This document shows, piece after piece, positions 37,321 through 45,788 of a DNA stretch of 64,000 nt. Position 1 is the first letter of the stretch; each line of letters opens with the position of its first letter. A model generated the notes under the pieces. The model ran no database searches. It was not told the origin of the DNA and saw nothing but the letters and a program-made list of their open reading frames with translations. The stretch spans positions 248,001 to 312,000 of the forward strand of contig NZ_BEWC01000007.1 in the NCBI RefSeq assembly GCF_003112575.1. Reading direction: 5' to 3'. This DNA comes from Streptomyces ardesiacus. GTDB taxonomy: Bacteria; Actinomycetota; Actinomycetes; Streptomycetales; Streptomycetaceae. The position numbers were made by a program, and so were the translations under genes.

Positions 37321-38436
37321 TCAGGCGCGGTCGACCATCCAGTTGCCGTCCTCCTCGTCGTCGACGCGGACCTCCAGTTCGCGCAGGCCCATGCCGGCGT
37401 CCCAGAGTTCCCTGAAGCGTTTGAGGCGGTCCCGCACGTACTCCTGGCGGGCGGTGAGCCGGGTGCGGACGTTGATGTCGCGCAGGTCCTGCTCGATCTC
37501 GAACGACACCTCCTCGTCGTAGAGGATGAAGTCGTTGGTGGTGCCGCGCTGGAGGTGCGGGGGGAGCTCGGGCAGGACCGCCGCGCGGACGTCGATGCGG
37601 CGCAGTTCCTGTTCCTCGCACAGCCGCAGCAGCCGGTCGTCGAGTTCGCGGGCGCTCTCCAGCAGGAACAGACGGCGTACCTCGACGCCCTGTTCGTCGA
37701 TGGCGGCCTGCTGGGCGTCCAGGTAGCGGCCGGCGGGCTCGCTGTTCCAGAACTGCCGGTCCACGGAGGTGCTGGTGGCGTAGATGGAGCGCTCGGCGGC
37801 GCGGGTGAGGGTGAGCATCCAGTCGTGGTTCTCGCCGGGGCACTCGGCGCTCAGGTTGGTGAGGTCCGCCATGTGCCCGACCACCCGGGACATCTCCAGG
37901 TGCACGAAGGTGTGGAGGATGGAGTCGCTGGGCAGCAGGACGTCGGCGAAGCCCTTGGCCAGGTCGGGCACGCTGTCGATGCGGACCGGGTCGAGGGCGC
38001 GGGCGGCCTCGGCGGGCCGGTGGTCGGCCTGGGCGACGTGGGTCTCGACGAGCTGCTTGACGTCCTCGGTGTGCCGGGTCAGGCCCGACTTCAGCTCGTC
38101 GTCGTACCGGTTCAGTCCCTCGCGGACGGCGGTGGTGTTCTCGGCGAGGGCGTCCTCCACCCGGCGGGTGTGTTCCTCCAGGCGGTCCGGCCGCGGGCGG
38201 GGGGCCAGTCCGAGGACGTACTGGACGGCCAGGACGGCGACGGCGCTGAGCAGCGCGGCCAGGAACTGCCGCACGGTGGCGCCGTCCGGGTCCAGCAGGG
38301 CGGCGACGCTCCAGAAGAGGCCGCCGACGACCAGGGCGACCAGCAGCCTGCGGGGCCAGGGGGACTCCCCCCTCGGGTCGATCGGACCGGCCGTGCGGGG
38401 TGTGTCGTCGGGTCGGGGTGACTGTGCCGTGCTCAT
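37321..38436 (-). CDS. membrane-anchored coiled-coil protein, last gene of the SCO2525-2520-type cluster
   Basis: A 371-residue protein. Two hydrophobic helices (about residues 28-45 and 58-78) make an N-terminal membrane hairpin. A charged helical or coiled-coil stretch follows (EEHTRRVEDALAENTTAVRE onward, to about 150). The soluble C-terminal domain (about 165-371) contains STSVDRQFWNSEPAGRYLDA and VRRLFLLES, which looks like a Rossmann- or PLD-like alpha/beta domain, but I cannot assign it. The ATG is behind GGGGGAG. It lies 84 bp after the previous gene in the same direction and is probably part of the operon. It would be the membrane-facing end of the system. Confidence 0.75.
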   Translation of the reverse strand: MSTAQSPRPDDTPRTAGPIDPRGESPWPRRLLVALVVGGLFWSVAALLDPDGATVRQFLAALLSAVAVLAVQYVLGLAPRPRPDRLEEHTRRVEDALAENTTAVREGLNRYDDELKSGLTRHTEDVKQLVETHVAQADHRPAEAARALDPVRIDSVPDLAKGFADVLLPSDSILHTFVHLEMSRVVGHMADLTNLSAECPGENHDWMLTLTRAAERSIYATSTSVDRQFWNSEPAGRYLDAQQAAIDEQGVEVRRLFLLESARELDDRLLRLCEEQELRRIDVRAAVLPELPPHLQRGTTNDFILYDEEVSFEIEQDLRDINVRTRLTARQEYVRDRLKRFRELWDAGMGLRELEVRVDDEEDGNWMVDRA

Positions 38437-38519
38437 CTCGCTCTCCCCCCGTTGGGATGTGCGTCGGATGGTGCGGGGCGGCTGTGCGGGGACGTGCGTG
38501 CCGTGCGGCGGAGGCCCGG

Positions 38520-39500
38520 TCAGGGCGCCGGTTCCACCTCCCGGTGGGCCGCGGGAATGGCGTGCAGGGTGAGCTGGTCGCGGATGCGCTGCACCAGGGC
38601 CTGCCACTGCCGGGTGAAGCCGGGCCGCTCCTCCAGCGGGTCCCACAGCGCGGCCAGTCGGCGGCCGACGCGGGCGCCGGGCATCCACAGGTGGAGCAGG
38701 TGGTCGACGGCCGGGCGCAGGGTCCGTACGACGGCGTCGGCGTCCTGGGCGGCTCCGGCACCCAGGCGCAGGCCGTCGAGCATGCGGACGACGGTGGTGA
38801 GCAGCCAGTCGTGCAGTGCGAGGTCGTCGCAGAGCGCGGCGATGCCGGCGTCGGAGGTGCCCTCGGGGACGCGCAGGCGCACGGTGCGCAGTTCGTCCTC
38901 GGCGAGGGTGAACCGCTCCAGCGAGGGGCCCTCGCCGGGGGCCGCGGGCAGGGCCGCCCAGCGCAGCCGGGTGGGGCGGGAGCGGAAGGGCGGGCGCTGG
39001 TCGAGCAGGGGGTGCCGCAGGACGCGGGTGAGCAGGCCGTCGGCGATGAGGCCGACGTCGAGGTCGCCGTGGCGGGGGCCGCCGAGGACGCCCTGCGCGA
39101 CCGCCTCGTGGGGGAGCTTGCCGAGCGGCTCGACGACTCCGGGCCGTACCAGGTACTCGCCCCAGGGACGCCGCTGGTCGGGACCGGTGCCGGGCAGACG
39201 GCAGTGGGCGGAGGTCTGCAGGACGCGGCCCTCGGTGAGCGCGGCGTGGGCGGTGACGGTGCCGACGGCGCGCACGCGGGCACCGTTGGCGCTGGGCAGG
39301 GGGCAGTCGACGCCGGTGAGGGTGTCGGGGGAACGCGCGTAGAGGCCGGGGCGCTCGGAGAGCAGGACGCGTTCACCGGGGCGCAGGCCGAGGAGCTGGG
39401 CGGCCGAGCGGATGTCGAGGGCCTGCCGGGCGGGCAGCAGGCAGGTGCGGATCTCGCCGCAGGCGAGGACGGCGGGCGGGGTGCTCTGCCGCGGCGCCAT
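38520..39500 (-). CDS. SCO2521-family protein of unknown function
   Basis: A 326-residue soluble protein. The N-terminal half is beta-rich (VLACGEIRTCLLPARQALDI, LGLRPGERVLLSERPG, RVRAVGTVTAHA), which suggests a barrel or sandwich fold. The C-terminal half is helical (DLALHDWLLTTVVRMLDGL, AVVRTLRPAVDHLLHLWMPG). No catalytic motif is evident. The start is separated from the preceding stop by one base. I recall it as a named family restricted to this actinobacterial gene cluster; the function is not known. Confidence 0.8.
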   Translation of the reverse strand: MAPRQSTPPAVLACGEIRTCLLPARQALDIRSAAQLLGLRPGERVLLSERPGLYARSPDTLTGVDCPLPSANGARVRAVGTVTAHAALTEGRVLQTSAHCRLPGTGPDQRRPWGEYLVRPGVVEPLGKLPHEAVAQGVLGGPRHGDLDVGLIADGLLTRVLRHPLLDQRPPFRSRPTRLRWAALPAAPGEGPSLERFTLAEDELRTVRLRVPEGTSDAGIAALCDDLALHDWLLTTVVRMLDGLRLGAGAAQDADAVVRTLRPAVDHLLHLWMPGARVGRRLAALWDPLEERPGFTRQWQALVQRIRDQLTLHAIPAAHREVEPAP

Positions 39501-39501
39501 G

Positions 39502-40467
39502 TCAGTGCCCCGCGTAGTACACGTAGGAGATGCGGTCGGCGACCGAGGGCGGGACGGTCATGCCCTCGCGTCCGGAGCGGTCGGTGACCTGTTCGAGCGC
39601 TGCCGGGTCGGCCTCGATCTGGTCGAGGATCACGCGGACGGCGTGCTCGACGGGGAGGAAGCGGGTCGGCAGGACGGAGCAGGTGCGGTAGGCGGAGAAC
39701 GGGGCCGCGCGGTCGTTGAGCCGGAGCAGGGAGGGCAACTCGTCCCACTTGTCGGGGAAGCCGGCGGCGGTGTGCGGCTGCGGGGCGAGAAGGGCCTCGC
39801 CCTCGTTGCGCAGGAGCCCGAGGCGGGCGAGCTGCCACACGGCGGCGAGGAAGGGGCAGGACCAGGTGCGCACCCCGTCGGCGTCGTCGCTCCACAGTTC
39901 GACGTCGAGGAAGATGGAGTGGCGGCGGGCCGCGGTCTCGTGCGGGGGCTGCCAGGGCACCGCCCGTTTCATGGCCTGCGGGGCGCGGGCGACGGGGCTG
40001 CGTTCGCCGTTGGCGAGCCAGCCGGTCTGCGCGGCGGGCGGGCGCAGGCCGTAGCTGCCGGGCGGCGGGGACTCCACGATGCGGGCGGCGACCGCCTCGG
40101 CGACGGGCACCTTGCCGGTGACGGCGCAGCCGGACTCGCGGGCGAGGTAGTCGACGCCCAGCCCGGCCCGCTCGGCCTCGGCCAGGAGCATGGGGACGAC
40201 CTCGGCGGGGGTGGAGAAGCGGGTGAAGTAGTCGTCGATGAGGAAGCACGTGCTGATCCGGGGCCGCTTGCCGCCGGCCCGGGCGGTGGCGGCGGCGCGG
40301 GCCGCCTCCGCCCAGGGGCGCACTTCGGCGAAGTGGGCGCGCAGCCGCTCGGGCCCGGCCTCGAAGTCCTCCATGTACAGGTGGCCCAGCTCCAGGGAGA
40401 GGTGGGCCAGCGGCACCGACTGGGTGCGCGGCTCGGCGGCGGTCTCGCTGAACACGGACTCCGTCAC
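39502..40467 (-). CDS. SCO2522-family protein of unknown function
   Basis: A 321-residue soluble protein. The conserved-looking N-terminal block is LAHLSLELGHLYMEDF, followed by PRISTCFLIDDYFTRFSTPAEV, where paired Asp could bind metal or nucleotide. Then comes GLGVDYLARESGCA and a C-terminal half with a mixed alpha/beta pattern. The GTG start overlaps the stop of the P-loop gene by 4 bp (GTGA), so the products are probably made in fixed ratio. The Asp-pair reading is my inference; no known fold is recognised. Confidence 0.8.
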   Translation of the reverse strand: MTESVFSETAAEPRTQSVPLAHLSLELGHLYMEDFEAGPERLRAHFAEVRPWAEAARAAATARAGGKRPRISTCFLIDDYFTRFSTPAEVVPMLLAEAERAGLGVDYLARESGCAVTGKVPVAEAVAARIVESPPPGSYGLRPPAAQTGWLANGERSPVARAPQAMKRAVPWQPPHETAARRHSIFLDVELWSDDADGVRTWSCPFLAAVWQLARLGLLRNEGEALLAPQPHTAAGFPDKWDELPSLLRLNDRAAPFSAYRTCSVLPTRFLPVEHAVRVILDQIEADPAALEQVTDRSGREGMTVPPSVADRISYVYYAGH

Positions 40468-41381
40468 AACCGCCCCCAGTGGGTGTCGTCCGTCAGACGC
40501 CTGGCGATCTCCTCCAGCGCGTCGAGGGTCTCCTTGTTGGCTATCTGGGTGGAGAGGACGTCTTCCTCGGTGATCAGTTGCTCGTGCCACTGGAGGATGG
40601 GCTCCAGCGGCACGATGCCGAGGACGACGCTGTCGCCGATGCGGTGCTCGGCGGCGAGCCGGCGCAGCGCCTCGTCGCGGGCCTGCATCCAGGTGGCCTG
40701 GGCCGTGGAGCCCTGGGACCACACGGCCGACTCGGGGTCGGGGACGGCGGCCCGGACGAAGCGGACGGCGGCGCGCAGGGTGTCCTCGTCGTGGCCGCTG
40801 AGGACGCCGCCGCCGATGATGCCGTGGTCGCCGTGGACGAGTCCGGAGGCGGCGATCACGTGCTGGCGGGTCCAGCGGTGGAAGACCAGCCAGCGGAAGG
40901 GGACGTTGCTCATCCGTGGGTGGGCGGTGGCGGCGAGGACCATGTCCACGGCGTAGCTGCGGCCGGCGCTGAGGTCGACGAAGGTGACGTCGAACTCGGT
41001 GTTGAGCTTGAGGAGCAGGTCGACGCAGCGTTCCAGGGCCTCCTCGCCGGTGGCGAACTCGCCGCCGCCCGCGTCGCCGGGGAGCAGCACCAGGCGGCCG
41101 GACTGGTTGGGGCGGGCGCGCAGCAGGGGGTGCTCGGTCTGCCGCCAGACGTCGATGCGGACCGGTTCCGCGGTCTCGCCCTCCAGGTAGGAGTGGAGGC
41201 CGCGTTCCTCGGTGCCGCGCATGGCGCCGGGCACGTCGAAGACGGCGGCCGCGGTGGGCGACCCGAAGTCGAAGTCGACGTAGGCCACGTGGTCGCCGGT
41301 GAGGGCGCGCTGGTAGGCCAGGTTGGCGCTGGTCACCGAGCGCCCGGTGCCTCCCTTGTCGGAGGCGGCGAAGACCAGCAC
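40464..41381 (-). CDS. variant P-loop NTPase, ParA/MinD-like (SCO2523 family)
   Basis: A 305-residue ParA-like protein. It begins LVFAASDKGGTGRSVTSANLAYQ, a deviant Walker A in which Arg stands where KGGxxK(S/T) has its second Lys. The early signature Lys is kept. Walker A-prime follows as YVDFDFGSPTAAAVF, and a VDLSAGRSYAVDMVL stretch near residue 135 takes the Walker B position. Such ATPases act as switches or partition proteins. The Lys-to-Arg change may lower or abolish hydrolysis. The GTG start lies behind AGGAGGT, one base after the previous stop. Confidence 0.85.
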   Translation of the reverse strand: MLVFAASDKGGTGRSVTSANLAYQRALTGDHVAYVDFDFGSPTAAAVFDVPGAMRGTEERGLHSYLEGETAEPVRIDVWRQTEHPLLRARPNQSGRLVLLPGDAGGGEFATGEEALERCVDLLLKLNTEFDVTFVDLSAGRSYAVDMVLAATAHPRMSNVPFRWLVFHRWTRQHVIAASGLVHGDHGIIGGGVLSGHDEDTLRAAVRFVRAAVPDPESAVWSQGSTAQATWMQARDEALRRLAAEHRIGDSVVLGIVPLEPILQWHEQLITEEDVLSTQIANKETLDALEEIARRLTDDTHWGRL

Positions 41382-41382
41382 C

Positions 41383-43227
41383 TCATACCTCCTGGGCGGC
41401 GGCGCCCCTGGCCTGGGCCAGGGTGTCGAGTTCCTGGAGCACGGGCAGGGCCAGGGCGAAGGCGGTCGCGGGCCGTTCGTCGACCAGGCTGCGGGCGTGG
41501 TCGAGGCGGCTTTCGATGCTGCGCATGGCCCGGGCCCTGCTTCCGTCGGCCGCGGCGGAGGCCTCCAGTTGCTCCCTGCCGAACAGGTGGGTGGCCTCGC
41601 TGAGCAGTTCCCGTGCGAATTCCGCGAGTTCGGGGCTGCGGATGGGCTCTTGCTCGTAGAGGATGCGGGCGGCGACGAGGCATTCGGTGACGCGCTCGGT
41701 GATGCTCCAGGACAGGCGCAGTCCGGCGTCCCGGGCGTCGGGGTAGACGGCCTGGATGTTGTCCCAGAGGCCGGCGCCCTCCTCCTCGTCGATGCGCCGT
41801 TTCCACAGGTGCTCGAAGGACTGCTCGGCGAGGCGCAGCAGGCGGTCCTGGGCGCCGATGTTCCGGGAGAGTTCGGCGAGCTGGATGATCCGCTTGAGGA
41901 GCTGGGCGGAGAAGTCGGTCATCCGCCACAGGAGTTGACCGCCGGCCCGCTCGGACCCGGCCAGCGGCATGGTGACGCCGGGGGTGTGCAGCCGGAGGGT
42001 CGGGTCGTTCCTGGTCATGCGGCTGGTGACGCGGCCCCGGTCGGCCAGGCGTTCCATGATGGCGACGGTGCGGGTGAGGTCGTCGTCGGTGGCCTTCCGG
42101 CGGACCAGGTCGTGGACGAGGATGGCCGCGACGGTCAGGGAGAAGTACTCGGACTCCAGGCGCAGGCCGGTGGTCTGCCAGGGCAGGTCCTCCAGGGGCC
42201 AGCGCTCGCCGCCGAAGCGGGCGATCGCGGACCAGTACTGCTGGCTCAGCTCCCAGCGCAGGCGCAGCATCTCGGCGAGCTTCTGCTGGTCCTCGTCGAG
42301 GAGGCCGAGGGTGAGGGTGCGGTCGGAGAAGAGGTCCTGGATGCCGTCGAGGGCGACGACGGTGAAGTACACGTAGGGCAGCCGGTCGGCGATGCCGTCG
42401 GGCTGGCCGGAGACGTCGGCGTTCAGGTCGGTGATCCGGGGGGCGTCCTTGACGATGCCCCAGGCCCAGCCGCACTCGAAGAGCTGGCTCTCGTCGCGGA
42501 TGCCCTCGTCGACCTGGATGCCCCGGGAGAGGCTTTCGATGATGGTGGCGCGCAGCGGGCGTAACCGGCGGGAGAACTGCTGGAGGACGATCCGGTCGGA
42601 CTGTCCTCCCTGGCCGATGACCTGGATCAGCCGCTTGCCCTGTTCCGACTCCGCGTCGAAGACGTTCACGGCGAAGGAGCGCAGCAGGCTGACCATGGCG
42701 GCGGTCAGCCGGGAGTTGGTGGCCTCCCGCAGCTCGGCGATGGCCTTGAGGACCTCGGGCCGGGTCGTGGCGCCCTCGTAGACCTTGAGGAAGCCGAGGG
42801 TGGCGAGGCAGAGCGTGACGGACATGGAGTAGGAGTCGACGACTCCCAGCTGCCGCTGTTCGTGGGTGACCGTGCCGTCGGGCTCGGAGGGGCGGAAGTA
42901 GTGGCCGCCGGAGAAGGTGGGGCTGTCGTCCGTGCCGGTGTGGGTGCGCATGAACTGGGTCAGCGCGGCGATGAGGTTGGGCGGGATCTCCAGCCGGCTG
43001 CCGACCCGGTCGAGGGCGCGCAGGACGTCGCGTTCGGTGGTGTCCGGCTGGTCGAGGCGGAAGGCGGGGACCTCGGTGGCCGGATACAGCAGGCACAGCA
43101 GGCGTTCGGCATCCGCGACGCTGCTCAGCCCGTCGGTGTCCCCCCGGACCAGCTTGCCGTCGTCGAACGAATGACGGGCCATGGCCTGCCAGATGTCCAG
43201 CAGGTGCTGGCGTGGCTTGATCTGCAT
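41383..43227 (-). CDS. SCO2524-family large helical protein
   Basis: A 614-residue, mostly alpha-helical cytoplasmic protein. It begins KPRQHLLDIWQAMARHSFDD, contains DSYSMSVTLCLATLGFLKVY near residue 130, and ends in Arg/Ala-rich helices. No signal peptide, membrane helix or catalytic motif is seen. The length and repeat-like helices suggest a scaffold or sensor. It lies 84 bp downstream of the methyltransferase gene and 1 bp before the P-loop gene. Family membership is from memory; function unknown. Confidence 0.8.
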   Translation of the reverse strand: MQIKPRQHLLDIWQAMARHSFDDGKLVRGDTDGLSSVADAERLLCLLYPATEVPAFRLDQPDTTERDVLRALDRVGSRLEIPPNLIAALTQFMRTHTGTDDSPTFSGGHYFRPSEPDGTVTHEQRQLGVVDSYSMSVTLCLATLGFLKVYEGATTRPEVLKAIAELREATNSRLTAAMVSLLRSFAVNVFDAESEQGKRLIQVIGQGGQSDRIVLQQFSRRLRPLRATIIESLSRGIQVDEGIRDESQLFECGWAWGIVKDAPRITDLNADVSGQPDGIADRLPYVYFTVVALDGIQDLFSDRTLTLGLLDEDQQKLAEMLRLRWELSQQYWSAIARFGGERWPLEDLPWQTTGLRLESEYFSLTVAAILVHDLVRRKATDDDLTRTVAIMERLADRGRVTSRMTRNDPTLRLHTPGVTMPLAGSERAGGQLLWRMTDFSAQLLKRIIQLAELSRNIGAQDRLLRLAEQSFEHLWKRRIDEEEGAGLWDNIQAVYPDARDAGLRLSWSITERVTECLVAARILYEQEPIRSPELAEFARELLSEATHLFGREQLEASAAADGSRARAMRSIESRLDHARSLVDERPATAFALALPVLQELDTLAQARGAAAQEV

Positions 43228-43310
43228 CCCCGCACCCCTCGTACAGACCTCGTTACCCTATGTTCTTCATGTCCCCGTGGCGCACGGCCCCGTTCACCAT
43301 GTCCCCGTTC

Positions 43311-44063
43311 CTACGGGGCGGCAATCGCCGAATTGCGCCGTCCCAGGGCGAGGAGCATGCCCTCGTGCCCGGGCCGTACGGAGTGGTGGAGATCGTGGAT
43401 CTCCAGCTCCCCGGTGAACGGCGCCAGGCTCTCCCGGACCGTCTCCTCGTTGACCCGGTAGGCCGGGTAGTCGTGGGCGCCGACGCGGTAGCCGACGGAC
43501 TCCTTCATGAAGGCGGCGGCGAACGGCGCCGTGTCGTCGAGCGCGTTCATGAAGCAGCGCACGCCCCGGTGGAACTCCTCGGGCGCCTCGGACATGGAGT
43601 CGGCGACGAAGAACATGGTGCCGAGGGACCAGCGCCGGTCCCCGCCCTCCAGGTCGAACAGGTTGCCGCGCTCCACCCGGACGATGTCCGCCACCAGCGG
43701 TCTGGGCTGGACGGCGGCGTAGGCGGGAGCCTCGCGCAGCACGTCCCAGAAGGGGTCCCAGGCGATGTCGTACCCGGCCGGGGCGATCTGCTTCTCCAGG
43801 TACTCGACGTTCGGGTGCGCGTACTCCAGCAGGAGCACCTTCTCGCACCAGGGCAGCATGGACAGGGCGGGATACAGGTTCGCGCCGGCGCCGACGTCGA
43901 TGCCGCGCGCGGAGCGCGGGGGGACGCCGTCGAAGCAGCGGGTGAAGTAGTCGCGCATCAACCGGACGATCAGCAGGTCGACTTCGAGCGGTGTCCGGTA
44001 GTTGTTGTCCACGTACGCCTCTGGATCGAACTTCGACCACGGTGCGTCGGCGTTGCGATCCAT
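43311..44063 (-). CDS. SAM-dependent methyltransferase, NNMT/PNMT/TEMT-like (SCO2525 family)
   Basis: A 250-residue class I methyltransferase. SAM motif I reads GIDVGAGANLYPALSMLPW. It is followed by VLLLEYAHPNVEYLEKQ and IAWDPFWDVL, the same order and wording as in animal nicotinamide/phenylethanolamine N-methyltransferases (DIGSGPTIYQLLS, DYSDQN, FDWSP). The front YVDNNYRTPLEVDLLIVRLM also fits that family. The start at 44063 has AGGG upstream; an ATG 7 codons earlier is possible. It is the first gene of the cluster. The acceptor is unknown: nicotinamide or another small amine is suggested by family, not shown. Confidence 0.85.
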   Translation of the reverse strand: MDRNADAPWSKFDPEAYVDNNYRTPLEVDLLIVRLMRDYFTRCFDGVPPRSARGIDVGAGANLYPALSMLPWCEKVLLLEYAHPNVEYLEKQIAPAGYDIAWDPFWDVLREAPAYAAVQPRPLVADIVRVERGNLFDLEGGDRRWSLGTMFFVADSMSEAPEEFHRGVRCFMNALDDTAPFAAAFMKESVGYRVGAHDYPAYRVNEETVRESLAPFTGELEIHDLHHSVRPGHEGMLLALGRRNSAIAAP

Positions 44064-44336
44064 AGTCACCCTGCCACGTTCCATTCGATTTTGGACAAAC
44101 CCCCAGCACTGTTCACGGTAGGTGACTCGGCCACTACGGACCAGTGTGGGAATACGCCATCCTCATCCGCCCGGCGCACGTCGGGCGCATGGTCGCACAC
44201 CCGAACTCGCCCTTGCATGAGGGAAGTTGGACGCTCACTCTAGCCAGAAGCAGACACTGGCCGCCACATGAGTCCTTCACTCGATCGTGAGCGGTGCGGG
44301 TGCCCACGAGTTGACGCAGTCTGAGCAGGGGGTTAC

Positions 44337-44885
44337 ATGACCGCCGAACCGCTGGAACGTTCCCTCGACCACCACGACCAGCTCACGCGAACCGGTGTCA
44401 CACCGGACGGCCTGCCACTGGACCTGCGCACGGCACGGGAGTCCGACCTTCCGGAACTGCGGCGGCTGGACGAGGAGGTCTTCCAGGAGTTCGCCTATCC
44501 CGGGTTCCTGCTGCGCCAGCTCTTCGACATGTACGAGGAACACTTCCTGGTCCTCGACGACGGCACGGGCCGGCTGCGCGGTTACGTGCTGGCCGCCACC
44601 CGCACGCTCGGCACGGACAGTTGGATACTCGGGCTGTGCGTGACCATGGACCGGCGCCGTCACGGGCTGGGCCGGGAGCTGATGCGGGAGGTGCTGGCCC
44701 GGTTGCGCCGGGACGGCATCCGGGTGGTCCGCCTCACCGTGGAGCCCGCCAACCTCGCGGCGATCTTCCTCTACCGCTCCCTGGGCTTCCGTCCCGAGGA
44801 GCCCGACGGCGGCCTGCGTCCGGACTACTTCGGACCGGGTGTGCACCGTCAGGTCATGCGGCTGGACCTTCCCGGGAGTGCCTGA
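44337..44885 (+). CDS. GNAT family N-acetyltransferase
   Basis: A 182-residue acetyl-CoA-dependent acetyltransferase. The CoA-binding loop is MDRRRHGLGRELMREVL (R/QxxGxG/A type) near residue 105. It is followed by VRLTVEPANLAAIFLYRSLGF, the usual end of the fold. An AGGGGG site precedes the ATG. It is divergent from the six-gene cluster, sharing a 273-bp control region (44064-44336) that carries a -35-like TTGACG at 44311 and no further gene. The acceptor could be a protein N-terminus or a small amine. Confidence 0.9.
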   Translation: MTAEPLERSLDHHDQLTRTGVTPDGLPLDLRTARESDLPELRRLDEEVFQEFAYPGFLLRQLFDMYEEHFLVLDDGTGRLRGYVLAATRTLGTDSWILGLCVTMDRRRHGLGRELMREVLARLRRDGIRVVRLTVEPANLAAIFLYRSLGFRPEEPDGGLRPDYFGPGVHRQVMRLDLPGSA

Positions 44886-44908
44886 GCCCGGCACGTCGCC
44901 GACTCCCT

Positions 44909-45604
44909 CTAGGAGGGCGTGCCCGCCGACTCCAGGAGGCGGGTGACGTCGTCGGAGCAGAGGGTCAGGGCCGCGCCGACGGTGGCCAGCGCGTCGCGTT
45001 CGGCGGGGGTGTAGGGGCCGTCGGCCAGGGCGATGCGGGCCCCCTGGAGAAGGATCGACTCGCGGCCGACGGCGGCGAGGTGCGGGGCCAGCGGGTCGAG
45101 CGCCTCGTGCAGCTCTATCGCCAGGCCCGGCACGCAGGGCTCGCCGCGGACCCGGCCGGTGTCCGCCTCCAGCGCCTCGACGAGCGCGTTGAGCCGGTCC
45201 TCGGTGCACTCCTCGAAGCCGGCCGCGCGCACCGTGACGGCGGCGGTCTCCAGCGAGGTGCGGGAGCAGGTGCCGCCCGCGGTCAGGACCGCGAGGGCGA
45301 CGGTGTGGACGGCGTCGCGGAGCATCGCGGAGAAGCGGGTGGTGGTCGGGTGGTCGAGGACGTCGGTGCCGTAACGGCGCCGGCAGGCCGCGCACTCGAC
45401 GGCCGGCGCGGACTCGCCGCGGGGCAGCAGGGGCACGCCGAGCACGGTGAAGCGGCGGTGGCCGGTGAGCCGGGTGTAGTTGCGGTCGCCGCCGCAGCCG
45501 GGGCAGAAGAACTCCCCGTCGCCGACGGGTGTCCAGGCGGTGCGGGTGCCCAGGATGCGTGGCAGCCCGACAGCTCGGCCGTTTCGTCCCCGTCCAGGCA
45601 GCAC
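44909..45604 (-). CDS. zinc-ribbon TerB-like protein
   Basis: A 231-residue protein. The N-terminal zinc ribbon (FFCPGCGGDRNYTR with VECAACRRRYG) is followed by a helical TerB-like domain, part of the tellurite-resistance/chemical-stress class. That domain contains HEALDPLAPHLAAVGRESILLQGARIALADGPYTPAERDAL, split here by normal helix boundaries. The GTG start at 45604 follows GGAGGTG at the right distance; codons further up lack this. The role is unknown; other TerB proteins act in stress-sensing membrane complexes. It converges with the acetyltransferase gene. Confidence 0.8.
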   Translation of the reverse strand: MLPGRGRNGRAVGLPRILGTRTAWTPVGDGEFFCPGCGGDRNYTRLTGHRRFTVLGVPLLPRGESAPAVECAACRRRYGTDVLDHPTTTRFSAMLRDAVHTVALAVLTAGGTCSRTSLETAAVTVRAAGFEECTEDRLNALVEALEADTGRVRGEPCVPGLAIELHEALDPLAPHLAAVGRESILLQGARIALADGPYTPAERDALATVGAALTLCSDDVTRLLESAGTPS

Positions 45605-45734
45605 GTCGCACCTCCGTAACGGCGCGACAGCATCGTCGCGCTGGCGTGATGTTAGCCACATCACCGACGTGGAGTCAGTACCCGGGACGAGACCTTTTCG
45701 TGACCATCACAGATATATGGCCGGTATATGACGG

Positions 45735-45767
45735 GGTCCCGCCCACCGGATTCCGGCGGGCGGGACC
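45735..45767 (-). terminator. terminator of leuA
   Basis: GGTCCCGCCC (45735-45744) pairs with GGGCGGGACC (45758-45767), with an inner CGG/CCG pair. It starts about 20 bp after the leuA stop on the minus strand. Confidence 0.8.
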
Positions 45768-45788
45768 TCGAACCGCTGATTCGGCTGG

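Noticed and set aside
44064..44336. An extra gene between the methyltransferase and the acetyltransferase
   Set aside because: No frame has a start with a ribosome site or convincing codon bias; the stretch is best read as divergent promoters.
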